Under the pieces are notes generated by a model, which saw only the letters and a program-made list of their open reading frames with translations, made no database searches and had not been told where the DNA came from. The position numbers and the translations under genes were made by a program. DNA of 64,000 nt from JANPPS01 sp964242575. GTDB taxonomy: Bacteria > Pseudomonadota > Alphaproteobacteria > Acetobacterales > Acetobacteraceae. Below, one piece after another: positions 26,326-35,163 of the stretch; positions within the stretch are counted from its first letter, which is position 1, and every line of letters starts with the position of its first letter. Location of the stretch: NCBI GenBank assembly GCA_964242575.1, contig CAXTCN010000001.1, forward strand, positions 1-64,000, written 5' to 3'.

Positions 26326-27809
26326 CGGTACACCCAGGTCTCAGACAACGGGGTGTCGTTCAACAGAAGCTGCACCCGCAACTCCGCCGGCTTGTTGTCG
26401 TCCGGCTCCAACTCGAACGCGATGCGCCAGCCCGCCTCCGGGTTGGGCTGCACCGTGACGTTCTGGATTTTCCCACGGTCCACGCTGGCGGCGACGCGGG
26501 GTTTGGCGTCCGGTGCCAGCGCGCGCAGCCGTTCACCGGCCAAATCCAGCACGAACAAGCGGGTGCCGGGCGTTCCCATGCCGCTCCGGCTATCGGTGAA
26601 GCGGGCCAGGTCGGTCGGCGCGCTGGACCCGGCGCCCCAGTGCATACGATAGGTGAAGCTGTGCTCGCCCTTGGCCTGCAACGGCTGCTTCGGACGCCAG
26701 TATGCGACGATGTTGTCGTGGATTTCCGCCTTGGTCGGGATTTCCACCAGTTGCACGACGCCGTCGCCCCAGTCGCCGATCGGCTCGATCCACAGGCTCG
26801 GCCGGCGCTCGTAGTGCGCCTCCAGGTCCTCGAACGACCGCACGTCTCGGGCGCGCTGCATGAGGCCGAAGCCGCGCGGGCTTGTGTCGGCGAACGAGCT
26901 GATTTGCAGGGTGCGCGGGTTGGCCAGCGGACGCCACAGCTCCTCCCCCCGGCCGGTCAGCATTTGCAGGCCGTTGCTGTCGTGCACCGCGCGCCGGTAG
27001 TTGTCCACGCCAGAGCGGTCGGTGGCGTCGAAGAAGAACATGCTTGCCATGCCGGCAATCCCGGCTTGGGCGATCTCCACCCGCGGATAGAGCGTGAGTT
27101 CGACGTCGAGCACCGTGGTGTCGCCGGGCCGGATGGTGAACCGGGCGGCGCCGGCGGCGCTCGGACTGTCGAGCAGGCCGGTGACCACCATGCTGTTGGT
27201 GCCAGGCTGCGGCCGTTCGAGCCAGAATGCCCGGAACGCTGGGAACTCCTCGCCGCCCGGGTCTGCCGTCTTGATGCCGAGGCCACGGGCGGACAAGCCG
27301 TAACCCTGGCCTTTTGCGACCGCACGGAAGTAGCTCGCGCCCAGGAACACCGCGACCTCGTCCGCATAGTCCGCCTGGTTCAGGGGTGCGTGGATGCGGA
27401 AGCCGGCGTAGCCCAGGTCGCCCTCGGGCTTTGGGTTAGGGCCGAAGTCGAACAGTTCGGGGCGGTAGGATAGGGGCTGGGCGCGCCCGTCCACGACCTC
27501 ATGCAAGTCCACGCGCTGCTTGAAGATGGAACCACGGTGGAACAATTGCGCCTCGAAGGGCAAGCCGCTGCCGCGCCACAGCGCCTGCGCCGGGTCAAAG
27601 CGGATTTGGCGGTAGGCGTCGTAGGACAAATTGGCGATGCCGTCCGGCAGCTTGGTGTCCGGTTCGCGAAACGGCGCCTCCGCTAGGCTGCGCGCCAAGC
27701 GGCGAACTGTCTGCGCATCAAAGACTTCGCCCACGGCATCAGCGGCCAGCACCACCTTTGCTGACACGCTTGCCGCAACAGCCCCCGTCATCAATGTTCG
27801 TCGCCGCAG
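26313..27809 (-). CDS. Periplasmic glucans biosynthesis protein OpgD/OpgG, apparent CTG start
   Basis: Periplasmic MdoG-family protein that modifies or releases the glucan made by OpgH. The 498-residue product has the family N-terminal domain (GIANLSYDAYRQIRFDP, LPFEAQLFHRGSIFK) and PSLWIEPIGDWGDGVVQLVE. ATG (27789-27791) and TTG (27792-27794) starts leave a signal peptide lacking its basic end. Reading back to CTG at 27807-27809 gives L-RRRTLMTGAVAASVSAKVV, a Tat-like twin-arginine signal. That CTG is directly preceded by an in-frame TAA and by GAGGAGGG at ideal spacing. E. coli OpgD, not OpgG, is Tat-exported, so OpgD is the closer name. The frame overlaps opgH by 13 bases. Confidence 0.9.
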   Translation of the reverse strand: MRRRTLMTGAVAASVSAKVVLAADAVGEVFDAQTVRRLARSLAEAPFREPDTKLPDGIANLSYDAYRQIRFDPAQALWRGSGLPFEAQLFHRGSIFKQRVDLHEVVDGRAQPLSYRPELFDFGPNPKPEGDLGYAGFRIHAPLNQADYADEVAVFLGASYFRAVAKGQGYGLSARGLGIKTADPGGEEFPAFRAFWLERPQPGTNSMVVTGLLDSPSAAGAARFTIRPGDTTVLDVELTLYPRVEIAQAGIAGMASMFFFDATDRSGVDNYRRAVHDSNGLQMLTGRGEELWRPLANPRTLQISSFADTSPRGFGLMQRARDVRSFEDLEAHYERRPSLWIEPIGDWGDGVVQLVEIPTKAEIHDNIVAYWRPKQPLQAKGEHSFTYRMHWGAGSSAPTDLARFTDSRSGMGTPGTRLFVLDLAGERLRALAPDAKPRVAASVDRGKIQNVTVQPNPEAGWRIAFELEPDDNKPAELRVQLLLNDTPLSETWVYRWTA

Positions 27810-27866
27810 TTAACCCTCCTCGTACCGTAGCCAGCCATTAGTCAAGAAGGTTGCCCTGTGCCGCCT

Positions 27867-27904
27867 CGCGCGTCCATAGAAATTGCATCGGCTATGGACG
27901 CGCG
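27867..27904 (-). terminator. Perfect 13-bp hairpin after the PspA-like gene
   Basis: CGCGCGTCCATAG (27867-27879) pairs perfectly with 27892-27904 around a 12-nt loop. It begins 10 bases after the stop of the PspA-like gene and lies upstream of opgD/G, so it would separate the two operons. No T-run follows on the minus strand. Confidence 0.5.
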
Positions 27905-27914
27905 CAGGTTGTGG

Positions 27915-28706
27915 TTAGGCGTGACTGGGGCCGCCGAGTTGCTTCTGCCGCAGCGCCGTTAGCCGGTCCGAGAGGTTGGTCGGCGCCGGCAACCGCCCCT
28001 GCACCTGGGCCATAGCGCTGGCGATGTTCTTGTCGTCCTGCTCCGGGCGGGTCGGTGCCAGCAGCTTAGCCTTCGAGTTCGCGGACTCGGCGACGGCCAG
28101 GTCCTTGGCCGCGTTCTCCTGCATCGCCTTCAACGCGATGCTGAGCCCGCTGGTGGCGCCGGACAGCCCGGCCGCCTGCCGTGCCGCCTCTGCCCGGCGC
28201 TCCGCCATCTCGCGCTGCTGGTCCGCGCGCCCCATGTCGCGCTGCGCCCGGTTCAGGTCGTCCCGCGCGCTTTTAAGCTTCTGGCCGGCCTGCTGGTAGG
28301 TGTCCTCCAGCGAGCGCAGGAACTCCCCGGCGTCAGCCGCGTCGGCCTTTTCCCGCTCCACGTCCGGCGCCATGCTTTCGAGCATCGTCACCAAGGTGTG
28401 CAGGCTGCGCTCCAGCTCGCTTTTGCGGGCTGGGTTGGTCTCGGTGTCCATCTTGTGCTGGATTTGTTCGGCAGCCGCCATGCGCTGCTGCGACAGCAGC
28501 TCGATGGTGTCGGCCTCCTTTTTCTCGCGGTCGTACGCCTGCCGCGCCTCGGCGACTTGCCGGCCGAGTTGGTCGAGGTGCTCCTCCATGGTGCGCAGCT
28601 CCGCCTCAGTCGCGGATTTTGGGTCCCAGCGCACGATGGCCTCGACGGCGCCGTTCAGGGCGTTGTCGGCCTTCACGCCGACCAGGTTGCGGATGAATGA
28701 GTACAT
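27915..28706 (-). CDS. PspA/IM30-like coiled-coil protein (YjfJ-like)
   Basis: A 263-residue, almost wholly helical protein. The N-terminus MYSFIRNLVGVKADNALN could be an amphipathic membrane-contact helix, followed by long coiled coil from about residue 30 to 190 (for example EEHLDQLGRQVAEARQAYDR and ADQQREMAERRAEAARQAA). This is the architecture of PspA/Vipp1 proteins, which support stressed membranes. Its neighbours, DUF350 and DUF2491 genes upstream on the same strand, match the E. coli yjfK-yjfL-yjfJ arrangement, where YjfJ is the PspA-like member. Twenty bases separate it from the DUF350 gene. No sigma-54-type psp control genes are present. Confidence 0.72.
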   Translation of the reverse strand: MYSFIRNLVGVKADNALNGAVEAIVRWDPKSATEAELRTMEEHLDQLGRQVAEARQAYDREKKEADTIELLSQQRMAAAEQIQHKMDTETNPARKSELERSLHTLVTMLESMAPDVEREKADAADAGEFLRSLEDTYQQAGQKLKSARDDLNRAQRDMGRADQQREMAERRAEAARQAAGLSGATSGLSIALKAMQENAAKDLAVAESANSKAKLLAPTRPEQDDKNIASAMAQVQGRLPAPTNLSDRLTALRQKQLGGPSHA

Positions 28707-28726
28707 GGATGTCTCCTTGTGTTGAT

Positions 28727-29137
28727 TTAACCGGCCATGGAACCGGCGTTCAGCAGCGCGACCGCGAGCTGAATGCCGACCAGCACCAAAGCTGCCGCGA
28801 CGTTGCCGCCCTCGATCATGCCGCGCAGCCCGCTGATGATTTGCGCGGCGGCCATGAACGTCAGCAACTGGATAACCAGGGCCACCAGGCCCCAGATCAG
28901 GATATCGATCACCGACGCGCTGGTCGCGAGCGTGGCGGCGAGCGGGATGGCCAGCGCTACCAGCGTGCCCGCGACTACGATGCCCGCCGCGACGTTGCCC
29001 TCACGCACGAGCCGACGCTCGTTGAAAGGCGTGAGGAAGTTGTAGCAGGCGAAGCCGACCCCCAGCAGCCCAAGCGTGGTCGCGAACTGGCCGACCAGCA
29101 CCGGCAGGCCGGCCAGCAGCGTGGCGAGAATGTTCAT
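28727..29137 (-). CDS. DUF350-family membrane protein (YjfL-like)
   Basis: A 136-residue integral membrane protein with four predicted helices. DUF350 proteins consist of two repeats, and here each repeat contains the matching segment EGNVAAGIVVAGTLVALAI or EGGNVAAALVLVGIQLAVAL. The function is unknown. It sits between the DUF2491-containing protein and the PspA-like protein, which suggests that the three act together at the inner membrane, perhaps in envelope stress. Confidence 0.87.
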   Translation of the reverse strand: MNILATLLAGLPVLVGQFATTLGLLGVGFACYNFLTPFNERRLVREGNVAAGIVVAGTLVALAIPLAATLATSASVIDILIWGLVALVIQLLTFMAAAQIISGLRGMIEGGNVAAALVLVGIQLAVALLNAGSMAG

Positions 29138-29176
29138 GGACGCCCTTTCAAGTCAGGCAAGCGGCGAGATAGCATG

Positions 29177-30775
29177 TTAGGAAAGCTGCAACGTGGCGGG
29201 ATTGAGGTCGATGCCGGCGCGGATTTCCACCCAGGCGCGGCCACCGTCCTCGACGGCAGCGACCAGGATGTACTCCATAGAGGGCGCTGGGTCGGCCAGC
29301 CCGGTCGGCGCAGCATACAGCATCGCCTGGCTCTGCACCGTCCGCCTGCCGTCCAAACCCTCGATGGTCTCTGACAGTGCGCGGGGCGAGACGCGGGCAT
29401 CGCTCGGCGCCCAGACACGGGCATAGGCCTTGCCGTCCTTGGTCTGGAACTCCGGCCAGCCGATCATGCCCTCAGCCGGATCGAGCCACGCGGCCCACTC
29501 CTGCGGATCGGTAGGCGACACTTCGTCGATGGTGCCGAACAGCCGGCACTCGTCCGGCAGCCCGGCTGCGTCCAGGTGCAGTTGCACTAGCGAACGGTCA
29601 TCAGGCAGGTACAGCCGGGTCAGCTTGGTGTTGCCGCTGGTGACCTCGCCCACGGCCTTCACGCTGATTTGCCCGCTGCCGGAGCCTGCATCCGGCTGCG
29701 GCAGCTTGAGCGCTTCGCCCGCCAGGATGAACGGGGTGGGATCGAGCGCCAGGGTCATCCCGACGCGGAACCGGTCCGGCGTGTAGGCCTCGCCGGACAG
29801 CTTGTGGCGCAAAAGGTTGCCGGCTTGCTGCAATGGGGTCACGGGGCCTCTGGACGACGTGTTGGCAGATGACGTGTTGGCGGCAGCCGGACGGCGGCGG
29901 CTCCAGGCGAGGTAGCCGATGCCGCCGGCGCCAAGCAGGAGCACGGGCCAGACAAGCGATGAGCCGCCGCTGTTGTCGTTGGCCGCAACGGTTGGCGTGC
30001 GTTCCGGCACGGGCGCCGCCGCAACATCGGGCGGCACGTCGGGCGGCAAGTAGGTGGGATCCTTCGGCTGCCCCTCCTTGCCGGCCAGCGATTGGTCCAA
30101 CTCGTCGAGCTTGCGGCGCACGTCGGCGTTCTCGCGCGCGAGACGGTCAGCCTCTGCGCGCCATTGCTGGACGCCAGGGTCGTCGCGATGGTTATGGAAC
30201 CAGTCACTCGAACCGGAGCGGCCGAGGTTGTTGAACAGCGACCACAGGAACAGCCCGTCCCATACGCCGAAGCTGCGCTGCCCGCCGCCGAAGTAGCCGG
30301 TCGGCGGCGCGGACCAGCCGCGGTCCGAGAACCAGCCGGTCCGGCCCGGCGGCGCATACTGGCCGCCTGCATAGCCGCCCCCGTAGGACGGCGCTGGCGC
30401 TGGCCGTGGCTGCTGCGCATACTCGCGCTGCCGCCGGGCCAGGTCCTGCCGGTCGCGGTAGGCTCCGAGCGCGTTGCCCGACCGCTCCTGCGAAAAGCTG
30501 CGGTCGCCGGCGGACTGGTTGCGGGTGGTGGGGAACGTTGGCCGCACGGCACTCGTGGAAGGCCGGCTATAGCCGCCGCTGAACGACGGCGTGCGCCTCG
30601 CCGTAGAGCCACCGAACGAGGGGGTGCGCGCAAACCCGCCGCTGCTCGGCCGCGAGTATCCGCCGCTGGATCGCCGTTGGGCAAATGCGTCGTCCGGCAC
30701 GACCAAGGCCGGGCCCAATGTCATCACGACAACGAGCACGCACGTCCAAATCCGCCTGTGTAAAGTTTCCGCCAC
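29177..30775 (-). CDS. Exported/membrane-anchored DUF2491 fusion protein (YjfK-like)
   Basis: A 532-residue protein. The first 32 residues form a signal sequence ending PDDAFA. A low-complexity Ser/Gly/Arg region (about 33-165) contains repeated SGGYSRPS and RTPSFGG-type units. A short coiled region (about 205-235) is followed by one membrane span (SLVWPVLLLGAGGIGYLAW, near 280). The C-terminal 210 residues match DUF2491, including FRVGMTLALDPTPFILAGEA and AYARVWAPSD. E. coli YjfK is only the last part, so the N-terminal extension is unusual. The topology would place DUF2491 in the cytoplasm and the low-complexity part outside. The start is a GTG at 30773-30775. It heads the operon with DUF350 and PspA-like genes. 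Confidence 0.8.
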   Translation of the reverse strand: MAETLHRRIWTCVLVVVMTLGPALVVPDDAFAQRRSSGGYSRPSSGGFARTPSFGGSTARRTPSFSGGYSRPSTSAVRPTFPTTRNQSAGDRSFSQERSGNALGAYRDRQDLARRQREYAQQPRPAPAPSYGGGYAGGQYAPPGRTGWFSDRGWSAPPTGYFGGGQRSFGVWDGLFLWSLFNNLGRSGSSDWFHNHRDDPGVQQWRAEADRLARENADVRRKLDELDQSLAGKEGQPKDPTYLPPDVPPDVAAAPVPERTPTVAANDNSGGSSLVWPVLLLGAGGIGYLAWSRRRPAAANTSSANTSSRGPVTPLQQAGNLLRHKLSGEAYTPDRFRVGMTLALDPTPFILAGEALKLPQPDAGSGSGQISVKAVGEVTSGNTKLTRLYLPDDRSLVQLHLDAAGLPDECRLFGTIDEVSPTDPQEWAAWLDPAEGMIGWPEFQTKDGKAYARVWAPSDARVSPRALSETIEGLDGRRTVQSQAMLYAAPTGLADPAPSMEYILVAAVEDGGRAWVEIRAGIDLNPATLQLS

Positions 30776-30868
30776 TATAGTGTCCGCTCTGACGCAGGGG
30801 GTGCGTGCTGGCTATAACACGCCCTGCGCCCGGAGGTTCATTGCTTATTCGACCCGGAGACCCGATCC

Positions 30869-31807
30869 ATGTGGCAGCCCAGCACCTACTACCCCGACCC
30901 GGCCGTCCAGGTCCTGCATCCTAGCTTCGCCAAGTACCGCTTGAGCCTCGCTGCCGTGGAGCGGCTCGCGACGGGGTTGAGATGGGCGGAAGGGCCAGCG
31001 TGGTTCGGCGACGCCCGGCACCTGCTGGTGAGCGACATCCCGAACAACCGCATCTTGAAGTGGGACGAAGAAACCGGCGCGGTCACCCCGTTCCGCCGCC
31101 CCTCCAACTTCGCCAACGGCAACACCCGCGACCGCCAGGGCCGGCTTGTCACCTGCGAGCATGGTGCGCGCCGGGTCACGCGCACCGAGCATGACGGCAG
31201 CGTGGTCACGTTGATGGACAGCTTCGACGGCAAACGCCTCAACTCGCCGAACGACGTTGTGGTGAAGTCGGACGGCACGATCTGGTTCACCGACCCACCG
31301 TTCGGCCTGCTGAGCGACTACGAGGGCGCCCGGGCCGAACAGGAGCTGCCGCAGAACCTGTATCGCCTGGACCCGGCCACCGGCCAGGCCACCGTGCTGG
31401 ACGCCGAGATCAACGGCCCGAACGGCCTGGCTTTCTCGCCGGACGAGCGGACCCTTTATGTCGTGGAGTGCCGGTCCGAGCCGCGGCACATCCTGGCCTA
31501 CGACGTGGTGGACGGCCACCGCCTGGCAGGCCGCCGCATCCTGATCGGTGCCGGGCCGGGCACGCCGGACGGGTTCCGGGTGGACGAGGACGGCAACCTC
31601 TGGTGCGGTTGGGGCATGGGCGTACCGGAGCTGGACGGCGTCATGGTGTTCAACCCGCACGGCGAGGCGATTGGCCGCATCGCGTTGCCAGAGCGTTGCG
31701 CGAACCTGTGCTTCGGCGGACTCAAGCGCAACCGGCTGTTCATGGCGGCGAGCCAGTCGGTGTACGCGCTGTATGTGAACACGCGGGGCGCGACCTGGCC
31801 GGGATAA
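30869..31807 (+). CDS. SMP-30/gluconolactonase-family lactonase
   Basis: A six-bladed beta-propeller metal-dependent lactonase of 312 residues. Family features include the metal-ligand Glu in LRWAEGPAWFGDARHLL, SDIPNNRILKWDEETGAV, KRLNSPNDVVVKSDGTIWFT, INGPNGLAFSPDERTLYV (Asn ligand) and GTPDGFRVDEDGNLWCG (Asp ligand). No signal peptide is seen, so it should be cytoplasmic. It is divergent from the DUF2491 operon across 93 bases and is 85 bases upstream of the 3-hydroxybutyrate oligomer hydrolase. Substrates of relatives range from gluconolactone to other sugar lactones. Confidence 0.9.
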   Translation: MWQPSTYYPDPAVQVLHPSFAKYRLSLAAVERLATGLRWAEGPAWFGDARHLLVSDIPNNRILKWDEETGAVTPFRRPSNFANGNTRDRQGRLVTCEHGARRVTRTEHDGSVVTLMDSFDGKRLNSPNDVVVKSDGTIWFTDPPFGLLSDYEGARAEQELPQNLYRLDPATGQATVLDAEINGPNGLAFSPDERTLYVVECRSEPRHILAYDVVDGHRLAGRRILIGAGPGTPDGFRVDEDGNLWCGWGMGVPELDGVMVFNPHGEAIGRIALPERCANLCFGGLKRNRLFMAASQSVYALYVNTRGATWPG

Positions 31808-31892
31808 GCTTGTTCCAACAACGGTCCAGCCGTGTCCTATCAACGGCGCAACTCGAAGCCGAACAAGCCGAGACCTGAGGAAAACCCCCACG

Positions 31893-33965
31893 ATGCCGTA
31901 CCGCTCACGTCCCAAAACGATTCTTGCCGCGTTCGCCCTGCTGTGGTCCGTGTGTCCGAACGCTGTCGCGCGCGACGATGACGACGGCGCGGACCTCATC
32001 CGCCGGCCCGTCAGCCGGACACACTATGACGGCGTCACGAACGACCTGTTGACCGCGGGACTAGGCCGCACTGGGCTGCAAGGCACGGCGCCCGGCTTCG
32101 CCGACCCGTTGCGGCCCACCGTCGAGGAACTGCGCCGCCGGGCCATCTTCGTGAACTACGGCGCGTTGGTGGATGTCAGCCCGGGCGGCGGCTACGGCAC
32201 GTTCTGGGGACCGAACGTCATGGCGGACGGGACGGTCACCGCCAGCCAGGGGCTGATTGCCGGCGACGAAACGCTGGCCTACGCGCTGCAGCCCGACGGC
32301 TCCCGCGTCACCATGATGGTGCAGGTTCCCGACAGCTATAATCCGGCCCGCGGCTGCATCGTGACCGCGCCCTCCTCAGGCTCGCGCGGGGTGTACGGCG
32401 CCATCGCCACCGCCGGCGAGTGGGGGCTGAAGAACGGCTGCGCCGTCGCCTACACCGACAAGGGCACCGGCACCGGGTTCGACGACTTAAGCCAGGGACA
32501 GGTGACGCTGCTGCGCGGCGAGGTCGCCCCGGTCACAGCCGCCGGCAGCGCCTCGCAGTTCACCGCCGAGCTGTCGCCGTCCGGGCGCGCGGCGTTTAAC
32601 GCGGCCAACCCGGACCGCTTCGCATTCAAGCACGCCTACTCCCAGGCCAATCCGGAGGCCGACTGGGGCCGCTACGTGCTACAGTCCATCCGTTTCGCGT
32701 TCGCCGTGCTGGATGAGAAGTATCCTGGCGCCCGCATCACGAAGCGCAACACCCTGGTGATCGCCTCCAGCGTGTCCAATGGCGGCGGCGCTTCGCTGCA
32801 CGCGGCGGAACAGGACCGGCAGCGCCTGATTGACGGGGTGGCGGTGGCCGAGCCGAACGTCAACCCGGAGTACGTGGACCGTTTCTCCATCGTGCAGGGC
32901 AGCCGGCCGCCGGTGGCCAGGCATAGCCGCACGCTGTTCGACTACGTGACGTTGCAGAACGTCTATGAGGGCTGCGCCAACGCGGCCCCGGCGCTGGCGA
33001 CCACCCCGCTCAACCTGGCCGCCAGCCCGGCCCGCTGCGCCGCATTGCAAACGGCCGGGCTGCTTGCGGGCGCGACCGTCGCCGACCAGGCCGCCGACGC
33101 GCAACGCATCCTGAACGAGTTCGGCATCCTGCCGGAGCAGAACGACACCCAGGGCGCGATGTGGTTCCTATACGTCCCGCAATCAATCGCCATGACCTAT
33201 GGCAACGCTTATGGCCGGTTCAGTGTGGCCGAGTCGCTGTGCGGCTACAGCCTTGCCGCCACCGCTGCCGGCAAGCCAGCGCCGCTCGCCCCGGCCTCCG
33301 AAGCGATCCTGTTCAGCCTCAGCAACGGCATCCCGCCGACCGGAGGCGTCAGCCTCATCAACAACCTCGCGCCGGCTGGCCCGACCGAGGACCGCGTGTC
33401 CACGCCCGACCAGGACCTCCGCGGCGCATTGTGCCTACGCTCACTGGCGTTGGGCCGCGACGCGGTGACGGGCGGGCCGTTGTCCCGGACCGAGGACGGC
33501 CAGGCCCGCCGCATCCGCCGGGGCATCGACGAGGTTCGCGCAACCGGCGACCTGCACGGCCTTCCGACCCTGATCGTCACCGGCCGCGGCGATAATATCC
33601 TGCCGCCGAACTTCACCTCGCGCGCCTACTTCGGCCTGAATCAAGTGCGGGAGGGGCAGCGCAGCCGGCTCAGCTACATTGAGGTTACCAACGCGCAGCA
33701 TCTTGACGCCGTGCTGGGGATCGCCGGGTTCAACAGCGCCTACGTGCCGCTGCACCGGCACTACGTCCTGGCGATGGACCAGCTCTACGCCCACCTCCGC
33801 AGCGGCGCGCCGCTGCCAGCGAGCCAGGTCGTGCACACGACGCCGCGGGGAACCAGCGCGGGCGGCGTGCCTCCGCTCACCGCAGCGAACGTGCCGGCGT
33901 TCGCCGCCGCGCCGGGAGCCGACGCGATCACCTTCACGGGACAGGCGGTGCTGATTCCTGAGTGA
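31893..33965 (+). CDS. D-(-)-3-hydroxybutyrate oligomer hydrolase
   Basis: Exported esterase of 690 residues that cleaves 3-hydroxybutyrate oligomers left by poly-3-hydroxybutyrate depolymerase. A signal peptide covers about residues 1-27 (TILAAFALLWSVCPNAVA). Family segments include RRPVSRTHYDGVTNDLLTAG, TAPSSGSRGVYGAIATAGEW and AYTDKGTGTGFDDL. The nucleophile region is VIASSVSNGGGASLHAAEQD, followed by LIVTGRGDNILPPNF and the histidine in TNAQHLDAVLG. AGGA precedes the ATG. The length and motifs match the 3HBOH family well. It converges with the DUF2786 gene. Confidence 0.92.
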   Translation: MPYRSRPKTILAAFALLWSVCPNAVARDDDDGADLIRRPVSRTHYDGVTNDLLTAGLGRTGLQGTAPGFADPLRPTVEELRRRAIFVNYGALVDVSPGGGYGTFWGPNVMADGTVTASQGLIAGDETLAYALQPDGSRVTMMVQVPDSYNPARGCIVTAPSSGSRGVYGAIATAGEWGLKNGCAVAYTDKGTGTGFDDLSQGQVTLLRGEVAPVTAAGSASQFTAELSPSGRAAFNAANPDRFAFKHAYSQANPEADWGRYVLQSIRFAFAVLDEKYPGARITKRNTLVIASSVSNGGGASLHAAEQDRQRLIDGVAVAEPNVNPEYVDRFSIVQGSRPPVARHSRTLFDYVTLQNVYEGCANAAPALATTPLNLAASPARCAALQTAGLLAGATVADQAADAQRILNEFGILPEQNDTQGAMWFLYVPQSIAMTYGNAYGRFSVAESLCGYSLAATAAGKPAPLAPASEAILFSLSNGIPPTGGVSLINNLAPAGPTEDRVSTPDQDLRGALCLRSLALGRDAVTGGPLSRTEDGQARRIRRGIDEVRATGDLHGLPTLIVTGRGDNILPPNFTSRAYFGLNQVREGQRSRLSYIEVTNAQHLDAVLGIAGFNSAYVPLHRHYVLAMDQLYAHLRSGAPLPASQVVHTTPRGTSAGGVPPLTAANVPAFAAAPGADAITFTGQAVLIPE

Positions 33966-34000
33966 CCCGGCGGATTGCTCGTTGCGCTATGGCCGGGTCA
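33963..34000. terminator. Inverted repeat between convergent genes
   Basis: TGACCCGGC (33963-33971) is complementary to GCCGGGTCA (33992-34000), a 9-bp stem with a 20-nt loop. It spans the stops of the plus-strand hydrolase and the minus-strand DUF2786 gene and could act in both directions. No T-run is present. Confidence 0.3.
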
Positions 34001-34697
34001 TGCCCGGCTGCACCTCGAACCGCTCTCCCACCTCCTGGCCCTGCTCGAACGCAGCCATGTTCACCCGGCGCTCCGCGGCACGGCGCGACCGGAACCGCAG
34101 GCCAAGCTTCGCCAGCTCCGTTTCAACGATCCCGGCCTTCGCAAGGACCAAGTCCCGCCCGGACGCCCCCCGCAGCGCCGCCTCGCGTTCCGCCCGCATC
34201 GACTGCAGTTTCGCCGTGATCCCATGCGACAGGCCCAGCACGAACGAGGTGCTTAGCGCCCGCCGCCGCCCGCCGCGTCCGCACAGGTACTCGGCGCTGG
34301 CGCGGAAGCGGTTGCCCTCGGTCTCGAATGCCTGGGCGACCAAATCCTGTAGATAGGCCGCTGCCTGCACATCCGCCGGCAGGCCGAATAACACCCAGTG
34401 CAGCCTGCCTTCCGCGTCGGTGTGGAACCAGCTCCGGCAATCGAAGAACGCCGCAACTGCCGGCAGGCACTCGTCCACCGGCCCGGCCCGGCGGCGGCCA
34501 GTGGGGACCACCGCCTGCTCGCACGGCTGCTGCGCCAGCTCGATGTCGGTCATCGACAGGCCGTGCCGGTCCAGCAGCTCCGCCACCTTGGCCGCCGCCG
34601 CCAGCGCCTCCGGCTCGGTGCAGCCGCGGTCGGTTGTCCTGGCGCGCAGCCCCTCGACCCGGGCCAGCAACGCCTGGGTCGGCGCATCTACAATCAT
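33987..34697 (-). CDS. DUF2786-domain protein
   Basis: A 236-residue cytosolic protein. Residues 5-50 form a DUF2786 helical domain (LARVEGLRARTTDRGC and KVAELLDRHGLSMTDIEL). The central part, WFHTDAEGRLHWVLFGLPAD, and a helix-rich basic C-terminal region are characteristic of the family's companion domain. Function is unknown. The ATG at 34695-34697 forms an ATGA overlap with the upstream methyltransferase-like gene; a longer frame to 35030 reads across that gene and is not coding. Three upstream genes on this strand probably belong to the same transcript. Confidence 0.8.
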   Translation of the reverse strand: MIVDAPTQALLARVEGLRARTTDRGCTEPEALAAAAKVAELLDRHGLSMTDIELAQQPCEQAVVPTGRRRAGPVDECLPAVAAFFDCRSWFHTDAEGRLHWVLFGLPADVQAAAYLQDLVAQAFETEGNRFRASAEYLCGRGGRRRALSTSFVLGLSHGITAKLQSMRAEREAALRGASGRDLVLAKAGIVETELAKLGLRFRSRRAAERRVNMAAFEQGQEVGERFEVQPGMTRP

Positions 34698-35155
34698 CGG
34701 CGCACCCGCTGGCAGTACTGCTGGTAGTCGGCGCCGAACTTGTCCAACAGGTAACGCTCCTCGCGCAGGATCACGCCCCACTGCACGAGCGCCAACAGCG
34801 GCGGCAGAAGCAGCAGCGCGACCAGGCTGTCGAACACCAGCGCCAGCGCTGCGAACGCGAGCGCTATGCCAGCATAGATCGGGTTGCGGCTCCAGGCATA
34901 CACGCCCGTCGTCACCAGCGCCGTCGTCGGCACCCAAGGCTCGACCGCCGTGTTGGCCCGGCGGAACCCGCTTAGCGCGCCAGCAATCAAGGCCACCGCA
35001 GCCGCCAGCAATGCCGCGCTTAGCACCCATCGCAACGGTTGCGCCAGGCCGGTTGGCGTCCGCCGCAGCCCGAAATCGAGCGCAAGCCCCATCAACAACG
35101 TCCCGGCAAACAGCAGGGGCGGCGGCGCTATGACGCCCGGCGTGTCGGTGCTCAC
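34694..35155 (-). CDS. Isoprenylcysteine-methyltransferase-like membrane protein
   Basis: A 153-residue membrane protein of the ICMT/phospholipid methyltransferase superfamily. Hydrophobic segments occur at about residues 10-30, 38-60, 80-105 and 110-130. The conserved pair LVTTGVYAWSRNPIYAG and LREERYLLDKFGADYQQY is diagnostic. Bacterial members have unclear substrates. The start is a GTG at 35153-35155, eight bases after the stop of the transglutaminase-like gene; the ORF continues upstream into sequence belonging to that gene in another frame. It overlaps the DUF2786 gene by four bases. Confidence 0.82.
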   Translation of the reverse strand: MSTDTPGVIAPPPLLFAGTLLMGLALDFGLRRTPTGLAQPLRWVLSAALLAAAVALIAGALSGFRRANTAVEPWVPTTALVTTGVYAWSRNPIYAGIALAFAALALVFDSLVALLLLPPLLALVQWGVILREERYLLDKFGADYQQYCQRVRR

Positions 35156-35163
35156 GCGCAGCT

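Noticed and set aside
33987..35030. Reading the DUF2786 gene as 347 residues starting at 35030
   Set aside because: The first 110 residues are the frame-shifted shadow of the methyltransferase-like gene; an ATG at 34697 with ATGA overlap gives a normal protein.
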